Shown here piece by piece: positions 34,284-42,909 of a stretch of 58,446 nucleotides of DNA; positions within the stretch are counted from its first letter, which is position 1, and each line of letters starts with the position of its first letter. The notes beneath the pieces are model-generated. The model saw only the letters and a program-made list of their open reading frames with translations, ran no database searches and was not told the origin of the DNA. The DNA is taken from NCBI GenBank assembly GCA_964521285.1, contig CAZFQS010000022.1:1-58446 (forward strand), written 5' to 3'. The position numbers were made by a program, and so were the translations under genes. The DNA is from G020354785 sp964521285. Its GTDB lineage: Bacteria; Bacteroidota; Bacteroidia; Bacteroidales; UBA10428.

Positions 34284-35019
34284 TTTTGAAAAAACACAAG
34301 AAGGATATTATAGAAACTTGAAGCAAATGAGGCAGTTTAATATTGAACTTGATGATTTGAATATTACCAAATCACAGATTGAGAAAGCAATGGGGTTTAA
34401 GTCCGGGAATTCTCCGGATCCCTTTCCCGGGTTAATAGATGAAATTCTTGATATTGCCCTCACCTATTCTTCAATCGAAGGAGGATATATTGTAAGGGGT
34501 GATATAAGTTTTGATTTAATAAATCATAAATTAATAATTGGTGCTGTAGATTTTAGGACTCAGAAGATTGTCATAGAGCAGGTAAAGAAATCAGAGAAAA
34601 TGGCACTTTTTCTATGTACTGTCGGGCCAGAAATTGGAGAGTGGTCAAAAAAGCTCATGTCAGAGGGCAAAACATTAAAAGGATACATCATTGATGTAGT
34701 AGGTTCTGAAATAGTTGAATCAGCTATGGACAACATTCAGAATTCATTGGAAATGGAAATGAAAAACCAGGGATTATATATAACAAACAGATATAGTCCC
34801 GGGTATTGCGGGTGGAATGTTTCAGAACAGCAAAAGCTATTCACATTTTTCCCGAAAAATTTTTGTGGTATTAAGTTGTCTGATATTTCTTTTATGTACC
34901 CGATAAAATCTGTTAGCGGGATAATTGGTATCGGAAAAAATGTTGAAAAAAATAATTACCCCTGTAAACAGTGTGATGATAAAAATTGTATTTACAGGGG
35001 GAGAAGATATACAGGATAA
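34264..35019 (+). CDS. Stand-alone methionine synthase reactivation-domain-like protein with a Cys cluster
   Basis: A 251-residue protein resembling the C-terminal activation domain of MetH: RYSPGYCGWNVSEQQKLF at ~176-193 and GIKLSDISFMYPIKSVSG at ~202-219 fit the SAM-binding RxxxGY region and its following helices. Unlike MetH it adds a C-terminal C234-x2-C237-x4-C242 motif that could bind a metal or FeS centre. It would re-reduce cob(II)amide on the corrinoid protein. The frame is open back to 34216; I favour TTG at 34264, which overlaps the homocysteine methyltransferase end by 20 bases, with ATG 34327 as the alternative. Confidence 0.82.
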   Translation: MSEELFDFEKTQEGYYRNLKQMRQFNIELDDLNITKSQIEKAMGFKSGNSPDPFPGLIDEILDIALTYSSIEGGYIVRGDISFDLINHKLIIGAVDFRTQKIVIEQVKKSEKMALFLCTVGPEIGEWSKKLMSEGKTLKGYIIDVVGSEIVESAMDNIQNSLEMEMKNQGLYITNRYSPGYCGWNVSEQQKLFTFFPKNFCGIKLSDISFMYPIKSVSGIIGIGKNVEKNNYPCKQCDDKNCIYRGRRYTG

Positions 35020-35028
35020 TATAATATT

Positions 35029-36105
35029 TTAATGGCTGTCAAATAAAATATTGCTTCCTGATAGATATGCAGAGGCTGCATCATCATAGATGCCTCCCCA
35101 ATCTCCATCACTCGGACTTGTAACATTGCCATCTCCATTTGTGTCCCCCAGGTAACTGTCATCTTTGAAAGACGTAAAAACATTTCCCTGGCTTTGATCC
35201 AGGGACGCACCCTCTCCTATAACCAGATAACTATCAGGAGTGAATTTTATTATAACATTATGTCCCAGTTTAAGTGACCCGGGAGATACTATCCACAGAT
35301 CATTATCATTAATTACAAATGGGACTTCAGTTTCACTCCAGGTGGTTACTTTATCTATATTATCCAGATCATAAATAAAAATTCCATTCATAACATTTTT
35401 AACAGAAGGATCATTTGGATCCTCGAATGTATTCGAATTATCAATATCTATTTCTGAGAGAATTGAAAGAGGTAGATTATTATCATAAAAAATATTATTC
35501 TTAATCTGGGTTGATAAATCTGCCTGAGTTGCATCAAGGGCGCCATAATAAAAGTCTCCGAATTTCCCCCCGTTATTATGGGCAAATATGCAATTTGTTA
35601 TTGTTGCCCGGCCACTATATATTTCAAGAGTACTAAGGTAAGATGAATTACCCCCGTAGTAAAAAAGGCAATGTATAAAACTTGAACCATTTGATTCAAC
35701 TAAAACACTGCCCCAATCTCTAACTGCGGGGAAGGTTGCATTGCCATCCCCGTTATTATCACCCCCATGAGCATCATCTTTATATGAAGTGAATATTATT
35801 GGATTATCCACATTACCATTGGCAATAACGGTCCCTGTTTCGTGCACTGACATTCCCTGTCCGTCCGGAGTAAACTTTATTACAGTACCAGGTTGAATTG
35901 TAAGAGAATTATTGATCCAGAAGTCATGGTCCTTTATAATATATATTGAATCACTATACCATGTAGTTACTTCATCAATATCATCGGTAATAACGACTAC
36001 GTTATCACCAGCAGGCCCATTATCTCCTTCATCATCGTCATCGCCACATTCAATTAAAAATAGTGGTGTGACAATTAAAATTATTATGTAAACTAGTTTT
36101 TTCAT
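35029..36105 (-). CDS. Putative surface lipoprotein with beta-helix-like repeats
   Basis: A 358-residue predicted lipoprotein: hydrophobic signal then Cys20 followed by GDDDDEGD, an acidic stretch like the surface-export signal of Bacteroidota lipoproteins. The residue before Cys is Glu, unusual for a lipobox. The rest contains two copies of one module, each with VTTW, a NDxW/HDFW turn, VIKFTPD, FTSxKDD, GDxNGDGN and DWG, suggesting a right-handed parallel beta-helix of the kind found in pectate-lyase-like proteins. No catalytic residues can be assigned. It is last of three exported-protein genes. Function unknown. Confidence 0.65.
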   Translation of the reverse strand: MKKLVYIIILIVTPLFLIECGDDDDEGDNGPAGDNVVVITDDIDEVTTWYSDSIYIIKDHDFWINNSLTIQPGTVIKFTPDGQGMSVHETGTVIANGNVDNPIIFTSYKDDAHGGDNNGDGNATFPAVRDWGSVLVESNGSSFIHCLFYYGGNSSYLSTLEIYSGRATITNCIFAHNNGGKFGDFYYGALDATQADLSTQIKNNIFYDNNLPLSILSEIDIDNSNTFEDPNDPSVKNVMNGIFIYDLDNIDKVTTWSETEVPFVINDNDLWIVSPGSLKLGHNVIIKFTPDSYLVIGEGASLDQSQGNVFTSFKDDSYLGDTNGDGNVTSPSDGDWGGIYDDAASAYLSGSNILFDSH

Positions 36106-36184
36106 TTTAATCTGATTTTAAATAATTAAGCAGAAAAAAGTAAATACAAGTTACGAAAATTTTCCGGGTATATGAAAAAAAGAA

Positions 36185-37702
36185 TTAATCCTTTGAAGGA
36201 TTAACATTCATTTCCATAACACTGCTAATAAGCTCAATAAAATCAGATTTATATCCAAAAGGATCATAACTTTTTGAATTATTAGCCCATTCGTATACAT
36301 TCTGCATCGTAAGATCCCCTTTATAATCGGAATCACGGAGAATCAATGAAAACCCTGCTACTGATACAGCAAATCTCAAATCGTCAGAAGCATTTAAAAA
36401 ATTATTTCCTTTATCCTCTCCTGTAGCACTGATAAGTACACTCTGATTTTCGCCGGACTTTTTGTATCTGAAATCTATATTGCAGATTTCAATATTTGAA
36501 TCAGATGATTGTGCAGGAACAATTTCATAAAGAGCTGTAATTGTTTGGCCCAAACCTATTTCTCCAGCGTCTTCCTCGTCATTTTCAAAATCTTCATTAT
36601 CCATTACCCTGTTTTCATATCCTATTAACCGGTATTGTTGAACCGTTTCTTCATTAAAAGTAATTTGAATCTTGACATCTTTGGCAATAGTAAAGAATTT
36701 TCCATACTCATCAACAAGGATCTTTTTAGCATCAGTATAATTTCCCAGATATTCATAAGTGCCATTACCATTGTTAGCTACCTGCTCCATCATAGCATCA
36801 TTAAGATTACCTCTTCCTACACCTATTATGGTCAGGAATATGCCCTTGTCTCTTTTAGATTCTATAAGTTCTACAAGAGCATCCTGATTCGATATGCCGA
36901 CATTAAAATCACCATCTGTTGCCAGAATAATCCTGTTGTTACCGCCGTCAATATAATTTTGCTCTGCAATTTCATATGCCGTTACTATTCCCTGGCCGCC
37001 GGCAGTGCTGCCTCCAGCCTGCAAAGAGTTAATAACATTTTTAATCATGTTTTTATTTTCTCCGCTTGTTGATTCCAATGCCACTCCGGCACTGCCAGCA
37101 TAGGTTACTATTGCTATTCTATCCTGTTTCCTGAATTCATCGACCAGCATTTGAAAGGATTCTCTTAACAGGGGGAGTTTATTTTCGTGAGTCATAGATC
37201 CCGAAATATCTATCAGCAAAACGAGATTTGAAGGAGGCAATAACTCATTTGGAATTGTGATCCCTTTTATTCCAATCCTCAGCAATTTGTTGGATTCATT
37301 CCACGGACATAAACATATTTCACTGTTTACTGAAAGAGAATGATCTCCTTCAGGATCAGGATAGTTGAAGTTAAAATAATTAATAAATTCCTCTGTCCTG
37401 ATAGCTTCTACCGGGGGGAGTTCGCCATTTTCGATAAAATCCTTTACATTACTGTATGATCCTCCGTCAGCGTCAATAGAAAATGTTGATACAGGTTGTT
37501 CTGATGTATAAATGAAAGGATTTTCTGTGGATTCGTTATACCGGTCACCGCCTGTATAATCGTTAAATCCGCCCTCACTGGCATTATAATTCGAGTAAGA
37601 ATAATATGAATAATTGCCGTAATCTGTTGTTAAAGTGTTTTTCTCATCACAGGAAATAAAGGATATTAACAATACTGTTAAAAAATATACCAATTTTTTC
37701 AT
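36185..37702 (-). CDS. vWA-domain lipoprotein (YfbK-like)
   Basis: A 505-residue lipoprotein with a von Willebrand factor A domain. The signal ends at Cys18 (SFISC), followed by a Tyr/Asn/Gly-rich stretch to ~residue 60. The MIDAS metal site is DISGS (D165, S167, S169) with a later TDGDFN providing the conserved Asp. The flanks match the YfbK family (N-terminal domain with FSIDADGGSYSN and a C-terminal DUF3520-like region). I start at ATG 37702 because 20 extra residues upstream would spoil the signal. It lies 59 bases after the lamin-tail gene. Likely mediates protein-protein binding at the surface. Confidence 0.82.
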   Translation of the reverse strand: MKKLVYFLTVLLISFISCDEKNTLTTDYGNYSYYSYSNYNASEGGFNDYTGGDRYNESTENPFIYTSEQPVSTFSIDADGGSYSNVKDFIENGELPPVEAIRTEEFINYFNFNYPDPEGDHSLSVNSEICLCPWNESNKLLRIGIKGITIPNELLPPSNLVLLIDISGSMTHENKLPLLRESFQMLVDEFRKQDRIAIVTYAGSAGVALESTSGENKNMIKNVINSLQAGGSTAGGQGIVTAYEIAEQNYIDGGNNRIILATDGDFNVGISNQDALVELIESKRDKGIFLTIIGVGRGNLNDAMMEQVANNGNGTYEYLGNYTDAKKILVDEYGKFFTIAKDVKIQITFNEETVQQYRLIGYENRVMDNEDFENDEEDAGEIGLGQTITALYEIVPAQSSDSNIEICNIDFRYKKSGENQSVLISATGEDKGNNFLNASDDLRFAVSVAGFSLILRDSDYKGDLTMQNVYEWANNSKSYDPFGYKSDFIELISSVMEMNVNPSKD

Positions 37703-37761
37703 AGCTATTTGTATTAGGAGTTTTATATCTGATGAATAATAGTACGGGAAGGTTGCGGGCA

Positions 37762-40143
37762 TTAATTAATTTTTGAAGCCAGTACGCAGCTATTCTTAAA
37801 ATTATAAGTTTTTCCGTTCAGATCAAATACTTCAGCATATATAAGATATATTCCGACACTGGCTTTTCTGTTTTCTTCATTTATACCATTCCATGTAAAA
37901 CTTCCTTCAGTCCCCAGCAGTGTATTTTTAACCAGGTATTTTACTATCCGGCCTTTTGCATCGAAAATAGTAATATTTGCTATATATCCGGAATCATCAA
38001 AATTGTAATGAATATTGACAAAATCATTATAACCATCATTATCCGGTGAGAATATTTCTGGTTCAATAATTATATGTTTGTCCGCTGGTTCAAAATCATT
38101 GTATTGTGAATTTCTGTATCCCGGAGTGGCAAAATTAAAATGCTCTGATGCAGAGTGCCAGTTATTGGGATCATTCGTTGGCCTTTCACTGTTTATCCTT
38201 TCTAAAGATACTCCTTCACAGGAATTCAGTAATTCAAAATGCATATCTTCAGAATAATGAAATTCATCAATTACGTTAAGTTCATTGTCCGTAATAACAA
38301 CTATTCCCTCATCGTCAGGAAAGGACGGCATATACTGAAGCTCAATCAGACAATCATGATTTGTGTTGGCATATTTTTGCTTAATAATATCAGTGTTGGT
38401 TGTAAGCAAAACATATTCACCCGGGAAAAGCTGATAATGCTCTTTAATAACCGGATAGCAATCCTTGAATTCATTTGAAAATAACTTGCGGGAAGCTATG
38501 TTAAAATAACGGATGTCTATTATTTTTTTACTCCTGTTGTAGATTTCTATGAAATCTTCTCCATTTTCATCAGGATTAAATAATACTTCGTTTATAATAA
38601 GATCGAGGCTGTCTGCTTCCTCAGGCATGGCAAATGGGGCCTGACTTTTTTTCTCCAGAGCATTACCTGCACAGTCCTTAATCGTGTTTCCTATAGTTAT
38701 TGTATAGATAATATTTTTTTTAAAAGAGTTATCAAATTTTAGTTTTATAGTCTGGAAATCAGGAATAACGGGGACAATGTCTGTCGCATATCCAATGTTA
38801 TAGTCGATAAAATAATTACGGTGGTCAGTTAAGGAAAGGCTGTCTAATGATTCATTAAAGTAAATTTTAATCGTAGAGTCAGATATAATTGCAGCTCTTT
38901 TTAGCGATGGTTTGGTATAATCAGGATTGAAACCTGTAACTGAATTTACCTGTCCTGGTGTGCCGCCTCTATAATCAGTTGATTCAGCCCAGTTATTACT
39001 TCTCCCGCATGGATTATTAACATCAATCATTTCGAGTGACCAGCCACCTTCAGCTTTATATTTAGTACTATACCATCTGCTGGAGTAATTAACAGAATGT
39101 ATTATAGAATTCTCATTGTTTCTTAACGTAACAGTTTGTTCTGAATTGTTCAGAACGGGTAATGCATCGACATATAATATGTTTTTCACATTTACCGAAG
39201 TAAAATCATTATCAGATTCAGTAATAATTATATATTCTTTTGATTTTACCCTTGAAAAGGGAAGACTGACTGTTGAATTACCAATAGTAATTTTCCAGTC
39301 CGACAGCCTGATATCGTAGTCACTTTTATTATATATTTCAAGATATTCAAATTCCGGTAGTAAAACCGGCGGTTCAGGATCGGCCATTATTTCAGTAATA
39401 AGAACATCATAAGGATTGGGTTCATAAGATAAAAAACCTGTTGAATCTTCATAAAAACAGCCATTTATATGCAAATCATCAAACCATAGTTTTTGATCCT
39501 GCTGTGCAGAGTATTTATAGTATATTCCGAAAAACAGTGAATAATTGAATTCAGAATCATATACGGTGCCAAGTGATAAAGGACTTTTCGAGGCTGACGA
39601 TGTATCTAACTTTAAAGTCCATATACCGGTCTTATTTCTTATTATTTCAAATTCCGCGGCTCTTTCTGTACCAACATTGTCCTGCCAGTTAAAATTTGTG
39701 GTTATGATAGTATAAATATTTCCTGATGATACTTTCCATAGTTTAATTAAGTCATCATATCCGGTAAAATTAACACCTATTACATAGCCGTTGATATTTT
39801 CCCCGGGAACCATATTCACTGCATTTTTGTCAGAGACAATAAATACACCCCAGTTATTATTAGAGGACGGATTGTAACCGTATTTGATTTTAAATTGCCA
39901 TGTGGTTAATGCTGAATCCAGAAGAAGTGCTTTATGGCTTAAAGATATTTGATCATGATTGGCAATCGGACTGTTATATATATGATGCAGGGAAAATTTT
40001 CCATTTATCGGTTGAAATGAAGAAGTATCCCATCTTGAGTTTTTGTTTTGAAGCCACATTTCAGGAGACGAATTTTCAAAATCTTCGCTTATCTGGCCTA
40101 ATAAAGTAGTTGGCATTAATAAAAAAAAGATTGTTTTAATCAT
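37762..40143 (-). CDS. Lamin-tail-domain secreted protein with T9SS-like C-terminal domain
   Basis: A 793-residue exported protein. It begins with a signal peptide cleaved near LLGQ. Residues ~20-235 look like a beta-sandwich module with DLHING; lamin-tail domain 1 covers ~240-370 (ITEIMADPEPP, FEYLEIYN); a SbsA-type Ig-like segment follows at ~410-500; lamin-tail domain 2 runs ~510-650 (INEVLFNPDENGEDFIEIYN). The C-terminal ~100 residues (FSPDNDGYNDF, IFDAKGRIVKYL, FTWNG) are a gliding-motility-type/T9SS sorting domain. Probably surface-bound or released, maybe linked with nucleic acid or glycan binding. First of a three-gene exported-protein operon. Confidence 0.8.
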   Translation of the reverse strand: MIKTIFFLLMPTTLLGQISEDFENSSPEMWLQNKNSRWDTSSFQPINGKFSLHHIYNSPIANHDQISLSHKALLLDSALTTWQFKIKYGYNPSSNNNWGVFIVSDKNAVNMVPGENINGYVIGVNFTGYDDLIKLWKVSSGNIYTIITTNFNWQDNVGTERAAEFEIIRNKTGIWTLKLDTSSASKSPLSLGTVYDSEFNYSLFFGIYYKYSAQQDQKLWFDDLHINGCFYEDSTGFLSYEPNPYDVLITEIMADPEPPVLLPEFEYLEIYNKSDYDIRLSDWKITIGNSTVSLPFSRVKSKEYIIITESDNDFTSVNVKNILYVDALPVLNNSEQTVTLRNNENSIIHSVNYSSRWYSTKYKAEGGWSLEMIDVNNPCGRSNNWAESTDYRGGTPGQVNSVTGFNPDYTKPSLKRAAIISDSTIKIYFNESLDSLSLTDHRNYFIDYNIGYATDIVPVIPDFQTIKLKFDNSFKKNIIYTITIGNTIKDCAGNALEKKSQAPFAMPEEADSLDLIINEVLFNPDENGEDFIEIYNRSKKIIDIRYFNIASRKLFSNEFKDCYPVIKEHYQLFPGEYVLLTTNTDIIKQKYANTNHDCLIELQYMPSFPDDEGIVVITDNELNVIDEFHYSEDMHFELLNSCEGVSLERINSERPTNDPNNWHSASEHFNFATPGYRNSQYNDFEPADKHIIIEPEIFSPDNDGYNDFVNIHYNFDDSGYIANITIFDAKGRIVKYLVKNTLLGTEGSFTWNGINEENRKASVGIYLIYAEVFDLNGKTYNFKNSCVLASKIN

Positions 40144-40286
40144 AGATTTTTAAATTTTTGATTAAAAAAATTCATGTTCGTTTCATAAATTAAATTTTAT
40201 TTCGAAATTTGCATTTGCTAAAACAGATTTAAAGTATATATTAGAATTTATTATAGCAAGAGGATTTCTAATGAGTGGTATATGTT

Positions 40287-40389
40287 AGTATTAAACACAA
40301 CACCGGTTGAAGATATTTTAAAGCAGACGAATTCTAAACGTTTGAAATAGAATTCTTTGTGCATTTCTTAAGGTATTGTGTTTAATGCT
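40287..40389. other. Long imperfect stem-loop in the 330-base gene-free region before asd
   Basis: Bases 40287-40304 pair with 40372-40389 (18-base arms with one mismatch and one G-U as RNA). Inside, GAATTCTA (40329-40336) pairs with TAGAATTC (40348-40355). The rest of 40144-40473 holds no gene that I can see, only AT-rich DNA and a run of T at 40423-40430. The element could be a leader structure of asd, a small RNA or a degenerate mobile element. Confidence 0.5.
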
Positions 40390-40473
40390 CAAAGTTGTAA
40401 ATACTACTCTGGCGATATCCTCTTTTTTTTGATGTTTTTATATACAATTTATTAACCTTTAAATTTTTATATC

Positions 40474-41481
40474 ATGAATGTAGCAGTTGTTGGTGTAAGC
40501 GGAGCTGTGGGACAAGAGTTCCTCCAGATCCTGGATCAACGTAGTTTTCCAGTTGATGAATTAGTATTATTTGGTTCTTCAAGAAGTGCAGGTAAAGAGT
40601 ATAAGTTTAAGGATAAGGTATATAAGGTTAAGGAATTAAAACATAATGATGATTTTAAGGGTGTTGATATTGCTCTTACCTCTGCTGGCGCAGGCACTTC
40701 AAGGGAGTTTGCATCAACAATTACAAAACATGGTGCGGTAATGATAGATAATTCGAGTGCTTTTCGCATGGATGATGATGTACCTCTGGTTGTTCCTGAA
40801 GTTAATGCAGAAGACTGTAAAAACAGACCAAGAAATATAATAGCAAATCCAAATTGTTCGACAATTCAGCTGGTAGTAGCACTGAAGGTGATTGAAGATT
40901 TATCGCATATAAAAAGGATACATGTTGCTACATACCAGTCTGCAAGCGGTGCAGGAGCTGCTGCTATGATGGAGCTGGAAGAACAGATAAGGCAGCTGGT
41001 AAGAGGGGAGGAGCCTACGGTTAGCAAGTTCCAGTATCAGCTTGCATATAATGTTATCCCGCAGGTAGATATCTTTCTTGATAATGATTATACAAAGGAG
41101 GAAATGAAAGCCCATTTTGAAACAAGGAAGATCATGCATTCAGATGTTGTTGTAAGCACAACATGTGTCAGGGTACCGGTTGTGAGAGCTCACTCCGAAG
41201 CAGTATGGTGTGAAACAGAGAGAGAACTGACAGTTGAGGAGGTCAGGAATGCATTCAGAAATGCAGAAGGGATAATACTTGAAGATGATCCTGCAAATAA
41301 GATATATCCCATGCCTTTATTTGCAGCAGGTAAGGATGAAGTATATGTCGGGCGCATCAGGAAGGATATTACAAATCCCAAAGGTATTGTGTTATGGGTT
41401 GTAGCAGATCAGATAAAGAAGGGCGCCGCATTAAATGCAATACAGATTGCTGAATATATAGTTAAGGAGGGATTAGTATAA
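40474..41481 (+). CDS. asd: Aspartate-semialdehyde dehydrogenase
   Basis: Reduces aspartyl phosphate to aspartate semialdehyde, the branch point to lysine, threonine, methionine and diaminopimelate. 335 residues. NADP-binding VGVSGAVGQEF is at 6-16, the catalytic thiol is in ANPNCST (C128) and the acid/base is in VRAHSEAVW (H240). A second Cys in STTCVRVP is family-typical. It stands alone and converges on purD, with a strong stem-loop between. A long structured region lies 84 bases upstream of its ATG. Confidence 0.95.
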   Translation: MNVAVVGVSGAVGQEFLQILDQRSFPVDELVLFGSSRSAGKEYKFKDKVYKVKELKHNDDFKGVDIALTSAGAGTSREFASTITKHGAVMIDNSSAFRMDDDVPLVVPEVNAEDCKNRPRNIIANPNCSTIQLVVALKVIEDLSHIKRIHVATYQSASGAGAAAMMELEEQIRQLVRGEEPTVSKFQYQLAYNVIPQVDIFLDNDYTKEEMKAHFETRKIMHSDVVVSTTCVRVPVVRAHSEAVWCETERELTVEEVRNAFRNAEGIILEDDPANKIYPMPLFAAGKDEVYVGRIRKDITNPKGIVLWVVADQIKKGAALNAIQIAEYIVKEGLV

Positions 41482-41496
41482 ACCTGATTTTTTTTT

Positions 41497-41530
41497 AGTT
41501 CTTTCTTTTGCTAAGGCAGAAGAAAGAACT
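41497..41530. terminator. Stem-loop between convergent asd and purD
   Basis: AGTTCTTTCTT (41497-41507) and AAGAAAGAACT (41520-41530) are perfect 11-base arms, and pairing continues inward by about four pairs. A run of nine T (41488-41496) lies before it on the plus strand, but the U-tract after it is only TT, so it is not a textbook intrinsic terminator in either direction. Position between two gene ends favours a transcription-end role. Confidence 0.5.
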
Positions 41531-41541
41531 TTACCATAGAC

Positions 41542-42810
41542 TCACAAATCAAAGCCAATGTCGCGCCTGTAATATTTCTTCTCAAAATCAATTATTTCAG
41601 CGGCTTTATATGATGTATTTAACGCATCCTTAAAATCTTTACCGTAGGAACTTATAGAAATAACCCGTCCTCCGTTTGTAACAACCTTGCTGTTAACCTG
41701 CCGGGTTCCCGCATGAAATATTATACTGTCTTTCACTTTGTTGAGGTTGAATATTTCTTTGCCCTTTTCATAGGAGCCGGGATATCCTCCGGAGACCAGC
41801 ATAACAGTTGCCGCAGAGCGGGAATCTATTGCGAGTTGTTTTTCAGAAAGGTTGTTGTTTGCAACCCCTTCAAATAAATCCAGCAAATCACAGTCAAGTC
41901 TGGGAATAATTACTTCGGCTTCAGGATCTCCCATTCTAACATTATATTCAATAACATAAGGATCTCCGTCACAATTTATCAATCCGAAATATAGAAATCC
42001 CTTATATACTATATCTTCTTTTATCAATCCTTTTATTGTAGGTTTTATTATTCTTTCTTCAACTTTATTAAGGAATATTTTATCTGCAAATGGCACAGGT
42101 GATATTGCTCCCATTCCGCCAGTATTTAATCCGGTGTCATTTTCTCCTATTCTTTTATAATCTTTTGCTTCGGGGAATATTTTATATGACTTTCCATCTG
42201 TTAGAGCAAATACTGATATTTCAATTCCTTTCAGGAATTCTTCAATAACAACTGTCTTGCTGGATTCACCAAATTTACCTTCAAGCATTAGCTTAAGTTC
42301 TTCCTTAGCTTTTTCCACTCCATCGAGAATAATAACTCCTTTACCAGCTGCCAGTCCGTCTGCCTTAAGTACGAAAGGAGGGGAAGTATTTTCGATATAT
42401 TTAAGTCCTTCTTCAATATTGTTTTTTGTAACACTTATAAATTTTGCTGTGGGTATATTATGGCGTGACATAAATTCATTGGCAAATTTTTTACTGCCTT
42501 CAAGCATTGCACCTTTTTTTTGGGGACCAATAATGGCGATATGTGATAATTCCCTTCTGTCTGAAAAATAATCGTGTATACCTTTTACCAGGGGAACTTC
42601 CGGCCCTACAACAACCATATTTATTTTTTGTTTTAAGGCGAACTTACCAAGGCTTTCAAAATCATCAACTTTAATATTGACATTTTCACCAACCAAAGCT
42701 GTCCCGGCATTTCCCGGTGCAATAAATAATTTACCAAGTCTTTTGCTTTGAGCTATTTTCCAGGCTAAGGTATGTTCTCTGCCCCCGGACCCTGTCAATA
42801 AAATATTCAT
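41542..42810 (-). CDS. purD: Phosphoribosylamine--glycine ligase
   Basis: ATP-grasp enzyme that joins glycine to 5-phosphoribosylamine in purine synthesis. The 422-residue protein begins with the N-domain GSGGREHTLAW (7-17), then VVGPEVPLVKGI, the ATP-grasp LKADGLAAGKGV, VIEEFLKGIE, and the metal-binding VEYNVRMGDPEAE (here VIEYNVRMGDPE). Length and order are standard. It is single, with the SprB-related PorP gene 99 bases upstream on the same strand. Confidence 0.95.
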   Translation of the reverse strand: MNILLTGSGGREHTLAWKIAQSKRLGKLFIAPGNAGTALVGENVNIKVDDFESLGKFALKQKINMVVVGPEVPLVKGIHDYFSDRRELSHIAIIGPQKKGAMLEGSKKFANEFMSRHNIPTAKFISVTKNNIEEGLKYIENTSPPFVLKADGLAAGKGVIILDGVEKAKEELKLMLEGKFGESSKTVVIEEFLKGIEISVFALTDGKSYKIFPEAKDYKRIGENDTGLNTGGMGAISPVPFADKIFLNKVEERIIKPTIKGLIKEDIVYKGFLYFGLINCDGDPYVIEYNVRMGDPEAEVIIPRLDCDLLDLFEGVANNNLSEKQLAIDSRSAATVMLVSGGYPGSYEKGKEIFNLNKVKDSIIFHAGTRQVNSKVVTNGGRVISISSYGKDFKDALNTSYKAAEIIDFEKKYYRRDIGFDL

Positions 42811-42909
42811 AATCTGATTATATTATGTTGTTAAATACTTTGAAGGGTTGAATTTAAAAGTTTTATTTTAAACTCAATAGAATTTTTTTCTATGGAAAGG
42901 AAATAATGG

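Noticed and set aside
36635..37072. Plus-strand open frame of 145 codons
   Set aside because: Antisense to the vWA lipoprotein gene with no recognisable motif.
41488..41530. Classical intrinsic terminator for purD
   Set aside because: In the purD direction the hairpin is followed by A residues, not U, so only a looser gene-end stem-loop is claimed.
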